A stretch of 7,559 nt of DNA, taken from Bacteroidota bacterium (GTDB lineage Bacteria > Bacteroidota > Bacteroidia > Bacteroidales > Cfx3-03). The notes under the pieces are model-generated. The model saw only the letters and a list, made by a program, of their open reading frames with translations, was not told where the DNA came from and made no database searches. Shown here one piece after another: positions 1 through 5,474 of the stretch. The stretch lies in contig JAUZOX010000118.1 in NCBI GenBank assembly GCA_030706265.1, positions 1-7,559 on the forward strand, given 5' to 3'. Numbering within the stretch: position 1 is the stretch's first letter; the number at the start of each line of letters is the position of its first letter. Both the position numbers and the translations under genes were made by a program.

Positions 1-87
1 GTTGGTTTTTAGAAATGTATTTTCAATATTTTTAATCAGGCTTATTTTACGGAATACCATTTTTATATCATAGCTGATCAGACTAAA

Positions 88-300
88 TCATTTAATAACG
101 ATAGTGTGATCATGAAAACACACCTTATCACCGCTTCTCAGCTTTTTGCGCCTTTGTAGTTCAACGTTCCCATTCACCATCACCTCTCCCCCATCGACCC
201 TGTTATTGGCTTCACCTCCGGTTTCGACCAATCCCATCATTTTAAGGAGCTGGTTTAGTGCAATGTATTCATGCCCTTGCAAATCAAATTCTTTCACCAT
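88..300 (-). CDS. S4-domain RNA-binding protein, YbcJ-like
   Basis: A 70-residue protein made almost entirely of one S4 RNA-binding fold. The visible signature runs from EYIALNQLLKMMGLV (residues 11-25) through the glycine-rich turn ETGGEAN (26-32) to GEVMVNGNVELQRRKKLRSGD (38-58). This last part is the usual S4 pattern: a hairpin placing basic residues (R50, R51, K52, K53, R55) against RNA, followed by the Gly-Asp turn. The length fits the YbcJ-type single-domain S4 family, which binds RNA but has no precisely defined target; a role around the ribosome or structured RNA is inferred from the fold. It reads away from htpG, and a good Bacteroidota -7 box lies about 50 bases before its start. 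No strong Shine-Dalgarno is visible, which is common in this phylum. The stop is TGA. The family call is confident; the cellular role is not. Confidence 0.88.
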   Translation of the reverse strand: MVKEFDLQGHEYIALNQLLKMMGLVETGGEANNRVDGGEVMVNGNVELQRRKKLRSGDKVCFHDHTIVIK

Positions 301-348
301 TCTCTGAATCCGTATTATATAAAATGTTATTAACAGTTTAATTCAGTA

Positions 349-356
349 CAAAGATA
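349..356 (-). promoter_or_regulatory. Candidate -7 promoter box for the S4 gene
   Basis: Read on the minus strand this is TATCTTTG, a full match to the Bacteroidota -7 consensus TAnnTTTG. Transcription would start near 342-344 and give a leader of about 40 bases before the ATG at 300. No TTG is found at the expected -33 distance (about 20 bases upstream there is only an A/T-rich run), so the promoter is supported by one element only. Confidence 0.45.
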
Positions 357-413
357 GCAGATGTGCTAAAATAATTTAAAAATTCAGTCTGCATGGGTAA
401 CAGGTTGCGACAT

Positions 414-446
414 TTTGTCAGCATTCGTTTACTGGCACATGCTTTG
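414..446 (+). promoter_or_regulatory. Weak candidate promoter for htpG
   Basis: TTTG at 414-417 could serve as the -33 element and ATGCTTTG at 439-446 as a -7 element that matches only the TTTG half of TAnnTTTG, with a 21-base spacer. The start would fall near 452, leaving a leader of under 30 bases before the ATG at 480. This is the best match found in the interval, but it is imperfect. Confidence 0.2.
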
Positions 447-479
447 ATACTACGCAGTTTCAAAAAAAGATTTATCACT

Positions 480-2372
480 ATGGCTACAGGACAAATAAAC
501 GTTAAGACTGAAAACATTTTTCCAATTATCAAGAAATTTCTCTACTCCGATCATGAAATTTTTCTTCGTGAACTTATTTCAAACGCTGTAGATGCCACCA
601 CTAAACTGAAAGGCCTTGCTTCGATGGGCGATGTGACCGGAGAGTTGGGGGATCTGACAATCGAAGTTAAGCTTGATCCTAAAGATAAAACGCTGCATGT
701 CATCGATCATGGTATTGGCATGACCTCTAGCGAAGTAGACAGCTACATTAACCAGATTGCATTTTCGTCAGCCGAAGAATTTCTTGAAAAATTCAAAGGA
801 AAAAGTGAAGATGAAACCAACGCCATCATCGGCCATTTTGGGTTAGGTTTCTATTCGGCTTTTATGGTATCCAAGAAAGTTGAGATCATCACAAAATCAT
901 ACAAAGATGAACCTGCGGTAAAATGGGAATGCGATGGCAGTCCGGAATATACCATGACGCCAAACAAAAAGACGGAACGCGGAACAGAAATCATACTCCA
1001 TATTGCCGATGATTCAATGGATTTTGCTGATGAAAACCGCATCCTTACCCTGCTGAAAAAATACTGTAAGTTTTTACCGGTTGCAATTCGTTTTGGAGAA
1101 GAAAGCACCTGGGAACCGGTCGAAGGCGAAAAAGATAAAGACGGAAACGATAAAACCAAAGAAGTTAAAAAACCCAGGATCATCAACAATACGAATCCTG
1201 CCTGGCGTAGAAAACCTGCGGATCTTACCGAAGAGGATTACAAAAACTTCTATCGCGAATTGTATCCCTTTACTTTTGAAGAGCCCCTGTTCAATATTCA
1301 CCTCAATGTGGACTATCCTTTCAACCTGACCGGTATTCTGTATTTTCCAAAGGTGAAAAAGAATTTTGAAATTCAACGCGAGAAAATTCAACTTTACAGC
1401 AACCAGGTTTTTGTAACTGATTCGGTTGAAGGTATTGTCCCTGAATTTCTCACATTAATGCACGGGGTAATCGATTCTCCGGATATTCCGCTTAATGTTT
1501 CGCGGAGTTATTTGCAAAGCGATTCAAATGTCAAAAAGATTTCAAACCACATATCAAAAAAAGTGGCCGACAAACTCGAGGAAATCTTTAAGAATAACCG
1601 TGAAGAATTTGAACAGAAATGGGATGATATTCGTATTTTCATAGAATACGGTATGGTTTCGGATGAGAAATTCTATGAACGTGCCTTGAAATTTGTCTTA
1701 CTGAAAAACACGGCTGGGAAATATTTCACTTTAGATGAATACAAAGAATTAGTTAAAGATAATCAGACTGACAAGAACAAAAAACTGGTTTATCTTTATA
1801 CTACAAATGCAGAAGAGCAGCATAGTTATGTACAAACTGCTACCGAACATGGATACGACGTACTTTTGATGGATGGCATACTCGATCAGCACTTTATGAA
1901 CACGATGGAACAGAAGTTGGATAAGACTTCATTTGCCCGTGTCGATGCCGATATCATTGATAAACTCATTGAAAAGGAAGATGCACTTCCCTCACTATTG
2001 AGCGAAGAAGACAAAAAGAAACTGCAACCTGTAATTGAACAACACATTGATAAAAATCGTTTTCATGTCATATTCGAGAGTCTCAGTGCCAGTGATTTGC
2101 CTGTTCTGATAACGCAAAATGAATTCATGCGCCGTATGCGTGACATGAGTGCAATGGGAGGCAGTGGCTTTGGCTTTGACAATATGCCTGAAAGTTACAG
2201 CCTTGTCGTCAATGCCAATCACCCGCTGGTTAACAGGATGGCCGCTGAAACGGATACTGAAAAGCAGAATGTGATGGCAAAGCAGTTAACCGATTTGGCA
2301 TTATTAAGCCAGAACCTGTTAAAGGGGCAAGACTTGACTGAATTTATCAAGAGAAGTGTTGATTTGATTTAA
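480..2372 (+). CDS. htpG: Molecular chaperone HtpG (bacterial Hsp90)
   Basis: A 630-residue cytosolic ATP-dependent chaperone that remodels client proteins as a homodimer. The N-terminal GHKL ATPase domain is clear: ELISNAVDA (31-39, with the catalytic Glu and Mg-binding Asn), DHGIGM (76-81, nucleotide-binding Asp), GHFGLGFYSAFMV (118-130, the ATP lid glycines) and GTEI (168-171). A charged linker (about 217-233) leads to the middle domain, which holds LNVSR (338-342); its Arg is the residue that contacts the ATP gamma-phosphate in the family. The C-terminal dimerisation domain follows and ends without an MEEVD tail, as expected in bacteria. The start at 480 is chosen because MATGQINVKTEN is the typical family N-terminus. 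An in-frame ATG at 393 would add 29 basic residues with no family counterpart. The length is close to E. coli HtpG (624). The leader is A-rich without a clear Shine-Dalgarno. Confidence 0.97.
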   Translation: MATGQINVKTENIFPIIKKFLYSDHEIFLRELISNAVDATTKLKGLASMGDVTGELGDLTIEVKLDPKDKTLHVIDHGIGMTSSEVDSYINQIAFSSAEEFLEKFKGKSEDETNAIIGHFGLGFYSAFMVSKKVEIITKSYKDEPAVKWECDGSPEYTMTPNKKTERGTEIILHIADDSMDFADENRILTLLKKYCKFLPVAIRFGEESTWEPVEGEKDKDGNDKTKEVKKPRIINNTNPAWRRKPADLTEEDYKNFYRELYPFTFEEPLFNIHLNVDYPFNLTGILYFPKVKKNFEIQREKIQLYSNQVFVTDSVEGIVPEFLTLMHGVIDSPDIPLNVSRSYLQSDSNVKKISNHISKKVADKLEEIFKNNREEFEQKWDDIRIFIEYGMVSDEKFYERALKFVLLKNTAGKYFTLDEYKELVKDNQTDKNKKLVYLYTTNAEEQHSYVQTATEHGYDVLLMDGILDQHFMNTMEQKLDKTSFARVDADIIDKLIEKEDALPSLLSEEDKKKLQPVIEQHIDKNRFHVIFESLSASDLPVLITQNEFMRRMRDMSAMGGSGFGFDNMPESYSLVVNANHPLVNRMAAETDTEKQNVMAKQLTDLALLSQNLLKGQDLTEFIKRSVDLI

Positions 2373-2385
2373 ACACAAGTTTACG

Positions 2386-2415
2386 GCATATAAAATATCG
2401 CATGGTTATTTTTTT
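2386..2415 (+). terminator. Weak possible terminator after htpG
   Basis: GCATAT (2386-2391) can pair with ATATcGC (2395-2401) around an AAA loop with one bulged C, and a run of seven T starts a few bases further on (2408-2414). The stem is short and A/T-rich, so termination here would be inefficient. It is listed because nothing better separates htpG from lemA. Confidence 0.2.
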
Positions 2416-2508
2416 CAATTTTTATTTAAAAATTCAGCATTCGGATAAATCATGATCCCGCAGTTTAAATAAAAAGTAAAAACGTGGGATTGCAAAAAAC
2501 AAAAGAAA

Positions 2509-3099
2509 ATGAAAAAGTCACTTATTATTGTTGGCGTAATTGTATTGTTCGTGATCATCATGTTTTCATGGGTATCAGGCAAATACAATGGCCTCGTAAC
2601 CCGCGAAGAGGGAACCAAGCAAGCCTGGGCACAGGTTGAAAACGTATATCAGCGCCGCTCAGACCTCATTCCAAACCTGGTAGAGACCGTGAAGGGTTAT
2701 GCCAACTTTGAGAAGTCTACGTTGACTGATGTTATCAACGCCCGTGCAAAAGCAACACAGGTTACGGTTGATCCAACTAAACTTACCCCTGATCAGATTC
2801 AGAAATTCCAGGGTGCTCAGGATGGACTCTCGTCTTCATTAAGTCGTTTAATGGTTGTTATAGAAAGATATCCGGATCTGAAAGCGAATCAGAACTTCCT
2901 CGACCTGCAGGCACAGCTGGAAGGTACTGAAAACAGGATTGCGGTAGAACGTCGGAAGTTCAATGAAGTAGTTCAGGACTATAACATAAATGTCCGCAGA
3001 TTTCCAACTAATATTTTCGCAGGTATGTTTGGCTTCCAACAGAAGGGATATTTCAAGGCTGAAGCCGGTGCAGAAAAAGCCGTAAAAGTTAAATTTTAG
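2509..3099 (+). CDS. lemA: LemA family protein
   Basis: A 196-residue membrane-anchored protein. A single hydrophobic helix (about residues 4-22) after MKK acts as an uncleaved N-terminal anchor, and the rest is an alpha-helical domain. LemA family blocks are well preserved: KYNGLVTREEGTKQAW (25-40), VYQRRSDLIPNLVETVKGYA (46-65), YPDLKANQNFLDLQAQLEGT (121-140), then ENRIAVERRKFNEVVQDYN (141-159) and RRFPTNIFA (163-171). The length is normal for the family, whose structure is a helical bundle and whose biochemical role is not settled. In Bacteroidota and other bacteria LemA is often encoded beside TPM-domain proteins, as here. No TAnnTTTG box is evident in the 136 bases upstream; the start is preceded by an A-rich stretch. 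A strong terminator follows 13 bases after the stop, so its transcript probably ends mostly there. Confidence 0.95.
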   Translation: MKKSLIIVGVIVLFVIIMFSWVSGKYNGLVTREEGTKQAWAQVENVYQRRSDLIPNLVETVKGYANFEKSTLTDVINARAKATQVTVDPTKLTPDQIQKFQGAQDGLSSSLSRLMVVIERYPDLKANQNFLDLQAQLEGTENRIAVERRKFNEVVQDYNINVRRFPTNIFAGMFGFQQKGYFKAEAGAEKAVKVKF

Positions 3100-3112
3100 C
3101 ACTATCTTTATG

Positions 3113-3149
3113 CTTCCTTCCCCTGGCGGGGAAGGAAGTTTTATTTTAT
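3113..3149 (+). terminator. Strong intrinsic terminator after lemA
   Basis: Arms CTTCCTTCCCC (3113-3123) and GGGGAAGGAAG (3128-3138) form a perfect 11-bp stem around a TGGC loop, followed at once by a T-rich tail (TTTTATTTTATTT from 3139). The opposite strand has no T tract after the stem, so it works in the + direction only. It sits between lemA and the first TPM gene. Confidence 0.9.
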
Positions 3150-3160
3150 TTGGTTGTGTT

Positions 3161-3168
3161 TACTTTTG
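3161..3168 (+). promoter_or_regulatory. Candidate -7 box before first TPM gene
   Basis: TACTTTTG is a full match to the Bacteroidota -7 consensus TAnnTTTG and lies just after the lemA terminator. No TTG is present about 20 bases upstream; that position falls in the terminator tail. The predicted start (about 3174) would leave a leader of only about 6 bases before the ATG at 3180, so either the transcript is nearly leaderless or the match is accidental. Confidence 0.35.
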
Positions 3169-3179
3169 ATATATAAGCC

Positions 3180-3626
3180 ATGGGAATAACTGCTAAGAAT
3201 TTTTTTTCAGTTGAACAACAAGCCGATATTTTAAAGGCGATTCAACAAGCTGAGTTGAACACTTCTGGCGAGATCAGAGTGCATATTGAAAATAAATGTT
3301 CCGGAAATGCCCTTGCCAGATCGGCATATCTTTTTAACAAACTGGGCATGACCAAAACAGCACAACGCAATGGCGTTTTGTTTTACCTGGCTGTCGAACA
3401 TCGTAAATTTGCTGTACTGGGAGATAAAGGAATCGATGCAGTTGTTCCGGCGAATTTCTGGGACGATGTGAAATCAATCCTGCAAAACAACTTCAAAGAA
3501 GGACGTTTTACAGAAGGTCTCACAAATGCAATTAGCCTGGCTGGTGAATTACTTAAAAAACATTTTCCACACCAGAAAGATGATATCAACGAACTTCCTG
3601 ACGACATTTCATTCGGTAACAAATAA
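3180..3626 (+). CDS. TPM-domain protein, soluble form
   Basis: A 148-residue protein of the TPM domain family (the fold named after the plant Thylakoid Psb27/TLP18.3/MOLO-1 proteins; some members show phosphatase activity). Family features seen are TSGEIRVHIE (28-37), then the segment from LGMTKTAQRNGVLFYL (55-70) into AVEHRKFAVLGDKGID (71-86), and FKEGRFTEGLTNAI (105-118). There is no signal peptide and no membrane helix, so it should remain in the cytoplasm or at the inner face of the membrane, unlike the next gene. The N-terminus MGITAKNFFSVEQQADI is a natural domain start, which supports the ATG at 3180. It follows lemA after a strong terminator and is followed by a second TPM gene 10 bases downstream, so those two are surely co-transcribed. 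The exact function is unknown; catalysis should not be assumed. Confidence 0.9.
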   Translation: MGITAKNFFSVEQQADILKAIQQAELNTSGEIRVHIENKCSGNALARSAYLFNKLGMTKTAQRNGVLFYLAVEHRKFAVLGDKGIDAVVPANFWDDVKSILQNNFKEGRFTEGLTNAISLAGELLKKHFPHQKDDINELPDDISFGNK

Positions 3627-3636
3627 AGCGGTTGTA

Positions 3637-4440
3637 ATGAAAAAAATAACACAATATTTCGGGATATTATTCATCCTGTTAACCTTTTCGGCTGTTCGGG
3701 CACAGGATATTCCTGCACAACCCAATCCTCCTCATTTAGTGAATGACCTTGCCGGAGTCATGACTTCGGAACAGATTCAACAACTGGAATCGACCCTGGT
3801 TGCATTTAATGACAGCACCAGTACTCAGATCGCCGTAGTTACCGTAAAGTCACTGAACGGATATTCAGCCTCGGAAATGGCGCAACTCATAGGAAGTTCA
3901 TGGAAAATCGGACAAAAAAAATATAACAACGGGATTGTTGTTCTGGTTAAACCAAAGACGGAAACAGAACGTGGCGATGCTGCCATTGCAACAGGGTATG
4001 GTCTGGAAGGAAAGTTACCGGATGCCGTTTGCCGACGCATCGTTGATGAGATTATGATTCCGGAATTCAAAAATGGAGATTATGCTGCCGGAATTGCCGC
4101 CGGAGCTCTGACGGTAATGAAAGTTGCCACAGGAGAGTATAAGGATGGTTCTTTCGGACCTAAACATAGCAGAGGAAAAGGGGGGAAATCTCCCATCGTT
4201 CCTTTTATCGTACTCATCGTTATGGCATTTTATGTCATGAGAGGTTTCAGAGGACGAGGAAACCATCACTCAATTGGACACAACATCCCTATTTGGCCAT
4301 TCCTCTTCATGGGTGGACTTGGCGGATTTGGTGGCGGTAGCGGAAACAACGAAGGCGGCTTTGGTGGTGGAGACGGAGGCGGATTCGGAGGATTCGGGGG
4401 TGGAGACTTTGGAGGTGGAGGCGCAAGCGGAAGCTGGTAA
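3637..4440 (+). CDS. Exported TPM-domain protein with Gly-rich tail (YgcG-like)
   Basis: A 267-residue envelope protein. Residues 1-22 form a signal peptide (MKK, hydrophobic core, then VRA before Gln23 as a likely cleavage site). The TPM domain covers about 34-162: LVNDLAGVMTSEQIQQLE (34-51), TQIAVVTVKSLNGYS (63-77), KKYNNGIVVLVKPK (94-107), then the AIATGYGLEGKLPDAVCRRI stretch (116-135) and FKNGDYAAGIAAG (144-156). A hydrophobic helix at about 187-201 anchors it, so the TPM domain should lie on the periplasmic side. The C-terminus is almost pure Gly/Phe/Asp and ends GASGSW, a typical ending for this family. The start at 3637 is preferred over an upstream in-frame ATG at 3526 because it gives a clean signal peptide and avoids overlap with the previous gene. 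It forms a pair with the soluble TPM protein 10 bases upstream. The molecular function is not established. Confidence 0.92.
   Translation: MKKITQYFGILFILLTFSAVRAQDIPAQPNPPHLVNDLAGVMTSEQIQQLESTLVAFNDSTSTQIAVVTVKSLNGYSASEMAQLIGSSWKIGQKKYNNGIVVLVKPKTETERGDAAIATGYGLEGKLPDAVCRRIVDEIMIPEFKNGDYAAGIAAGALTVMKVATGEYKDGSFGPKHSRGKGGKSPIVPFIVLIVMAFYVMRGFRGRGNHHSIGHNIPIWPFLFMGGLGGFGGGSGNNEGGFGGGDGGGFGGFGGGDFGGGGASGSW
4312..4431 (+). repeat. Glycine-rich low-complexity coding repeat
   Basis: This codes residues 226-265 of the second TPM protein, an irregular run of GG-F, GGG-D and GGG-S units. The DNA is a GGN-rich imperfect repeat, visibly more G-rich than the surroundings. It also creates spurious open frames on both strands, which should not be annotated as genes. 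Confidence 0.85.
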
Positions 4441-4455
4441 TTTCAGGCTCTTCTT

Positions 4456-4486
4456 CTGAACAAACATATTCGTAAGGTTCAGTTTT
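4456..4486 (+). terminator. Possible terminator after the TPM pair
   Basis: CTGAAC (4456-4461) pairs with GTTCAG (4477-4482) and is followed directly by TTTT. The stem is 6 bp and the 15-base loop is large, so it is weak, but it sits 15 bases after the last stop of the cluster, where a terminator is expected. Confidence 0.3.
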
Positions 4487-4641
4487 CAAGGAATGCTTTA
4501 TCTGCATATTGCAAATGAAGTTGACCGAAGAAAACTGGACTTTTTTATTGCTTTTATCTTCTTAAATATTGAAACCAATAGAGCCCAACTCCCGGCTTCA
4601 TTTTTGAAATATCATCTTAAGATAAATCACCCATACATACA

Positions 4642-4660
4642 GCAATGAATTGATCATTGC
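4642..4660. repeat. 7-5-7 inverted repeat, possible operator
   Basis: GCAATGA (4642-4648) and TCATTGC (4654-4660) are perfect reverse complements around ATTGA. No T tract follows on either strand in a position suited to termination, so a protein-binding site is more likely than a terminator. It lies about 80 bases upstream of the 4739 promoter candidate. Confidence 0.35.
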
Positions 4661-4738
4661 GAAAAAAGACTTCAGGTAAGATTTTCAGGAACATCACAAC
4701 TTATCTTCACATAGCCACAATATATTGCCAATAGACAG

Positions 4739-4769
4739 TTGACTTTTCTTAATCATTATGTTATTTTTG
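4739..4769 (+). promoter_or_regulatory. Candidate promoter, distal, for the cyd operon
   Basis: TTG (4739-4741, within TTGAC) and TATTTTTG (4762-4769) match the Bacteroidota -33/-7 pair TTG and TAnnTTTG with a 20-base spacer. Transcription would start near 4775, about 470 bases before the DUF4492 start codon, implying a long leader or a separate small transcript. No other + strand gene lies between it and the cyd operon. Confidence 0.45.
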
Positions 4770-5061
4770 ACAGGGAGCCGCGAATGCGACATCGGTATCT
4801 TTTAAATTATCACAATCATCAATTCTTTTTGTAATAATAATACTCGTGAGTTTTTCAAATCAAAATGGGGATGTGAAGCAGCAATAACACAATTGTTTTC
4901 GCCTGGAGTCGGACCTGGAGGCGCTTTTGTCACAGCTCAACTATGGGCATAATATACCGGTGATTACAAAGATATGTTTCCAATCCTGATATATTCAGGC
5001 AAATTTATCAAAGGTATATCATTGCTAAGGTCAGTTTTACGGCCCTTACCATGTCTTCAAG

Positions 5062-5078
5062 CTTAAAAGGATTTTAAG
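5062..5078. repeat. 7-3-7 inverted repeat, A/T-rich
   Basis: CTTAAAA (5062-5068) and TTTTAAG (5072-5078) are perfect reverse complements around GGA. It lacks a downstream T tract and is A/T-rich, so it may be an operator or a coincidence. It lies within the leader that the 4739 promoter would produce, and about 70 bases upstream of the proximal promoter candidate. Confidence 0.25.
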
Positions 5079-5148
5079 GGACCATGTTCGGGCTGTAATT
5101 CAAAGAAAAAGATTGATAATTTTTTTTGTGTGCGATAACAAATAACTA

Positions 5149-5179
5149 TTGATTTTTTAATAAACAATTTGTCAATTTG
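5149..5179 (+). promoter_or_regulatory. Candidate promoter, proximal, for the cyd operon
   Basis: TTG (5149-5151) and TCAATTTG (5172-5179) fit the Bacteroidota promoter with one mismatch in the -7 box and a 20-base spacer. The start would be near 5185, giving a leader of about 60 bases before the ATG at 5247, a more usual length than the distal candidate would give. Confidence 0.35.
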
Positions 5180-5232
5180 TGAGTTACTTGTAAACAAAAT
5201 CGAACTTGGTTCCCGCAGCCAAACCGGATTAA

Positions 5233-5240
5233 AGGAAGAG
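5233..5240 (+). promoter_or_regulatory. Ribosome binding site of the DUF4492 gene
   Basis: AGGAAGAG lies 6 bases before the ATG at 5247 and is a clear purine-rich Shine-Dalgarno, better than that of any other gene here except possibly cydB. It fixes the start at 5247 and argues against the longer frame that could begin at a TTG at 5169. Confidence 0.6.
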
Positions 5241-5246
5241 CATTAT

Positions 5247-5471
5247 ATGAAAATACCGGGGTTAAAGGAAATATTTAACTTTTACAATGACGGGTTCAGA
5301 AATCTGAGCTCCACCAGCCGTAAATTGTGGTTAATTATTTTCATAAAGCTGTTTATCCTGTTTGCTGTTTTAAAGTTATTTTTCTTTCCCGACTTTCTTA
5401 AAACAAAATTCAAGAACAATACCGAACGAAGTAATTATGTCATTGAACAACTCACACAACCAAAACGATAG
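5247..5471 (+). CDS. DUF4492 small membrane protein, cyd operon
   Basis: A 74-residue protein with one strongly hydrophobic helix at about 27-47 (KLWLIIFIKLFILFAVLKLF), a short N-terminal part holding the FYNDGFRNLS segment (12-21), and a basic C-terminal tail. The pattern FYxDGF, then LWxIIxIKLFIxFxVLKLFFFP, is that of DUF4492, a family known from Bacteroidota and Campylobacterota and often placed next to cydA. Here the stop codon is 3 bases before the cydA start, so the two are translated from one message and probably coupled. By analogy with other single-helix subunits of bd oxidases (CydX, CydH) it may be a structural or assembly subunit of the oxidase; this is inference, since sequence similarity to CydX is not evident. 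The start at 5247 is supported by a good Shine-Dalgarno and by the family length. Confidence 0.87.
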   Translation: MKIPGLKEIFNFYNDGFRNLSSTSRKLWLIIFIKLFILFAVLKLFFFPDFLKTKFKNNTERSNYVIEQLTQPKR

Positions 5472-5474
5472 CCT

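Larger units (their letters stand above)
4441..5246. other. Long intergenic region before the cyd operon
   Basis: About 800 bases with no convincing gene on either strand. The composition is A/T-rich except for a more G/C-rich patch around 4895-4950. It contains a weak terminator at the left end, a perfect 10-bp palindrome ATCTTAAGAT (4614-4623), a 7-5-7 inverted repeat (4642-4660), a good candidate promoter (4739-4769), a CCTGGAG direct repeat (4902-4908 and 4914-4920), a 7-3-7 inverted repeat (5062-5078), and a second candidate promoter (5149-5179). One frame from 4806 to 5063 is open apart from a single TAA at 4950 and could be a decayed coding sequence, but it resembles no family I recognise. 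No tRNA, rRNA, riboswitch or transposon end was seen. Confidence 0.6.

Noticed and set aside
74..81. CTGATCAG palindrome just after the S4 gene
   Set aside because: Eight bases without a loop or T tract; not a terminator and expected by chance.
1..87. Search for a gene entering from the left edge
   Set aside because: Only a few codons before a stop are available, so nothing can be assigned.
374..387. 14-base sequence ATTTAAAAATTCAG found before htpG and again at 2424-2437
   Set aside because: It is A/T-rich enough that one such match within 7.5 kb is expected by chance; flanking bases do not match.
393..479. N-terminal extension of htpG from an upstream in-frame ATG
   Set aside because: The 29 added residues are basic and hydrophobic with no HtpG counterpart; the family N-terminus begins at the ATG at 480.
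851..1391. Minus-strand open frames within htpG
   Set aside because: They are antisense shadows of a clear Hsp90 coding sequence with no recognisable domains.
2417..2434. Inverted repeat AATTTTT/AAAAATT with a 4-base loop
   Set aside because: It consists only of A/T pairs and has no T tract after it; too weak for a terminator and likely by chance.
3526..3636. Extended start for the second TPM gene
   Set aside because: It would overlap the first TPM gene by 101 bases and bury the signal peptide; the ATG at 3637 gives a clean signal sequence 10 bases after the previous stop.
4270..4507. Several open frames on both strands over the end of the second TPM gene
   Set aside because: They arise from the GGN-rich glycine repeat and have compositions typical of shadow frames.
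4900..4923. CGCCT/AGGCG hairpin followed by CTTTT
   Set aside because: The stem is only 5 bp with a 14-base loop; the CCTGGAG direct repeat explains most of the apparent structure.
5169..5246. Extended start (TTG) for the DUF4492 gene
   Set aside because: The ATG at 5247 has a good Shine-Dalgarno and gives the normal family length.
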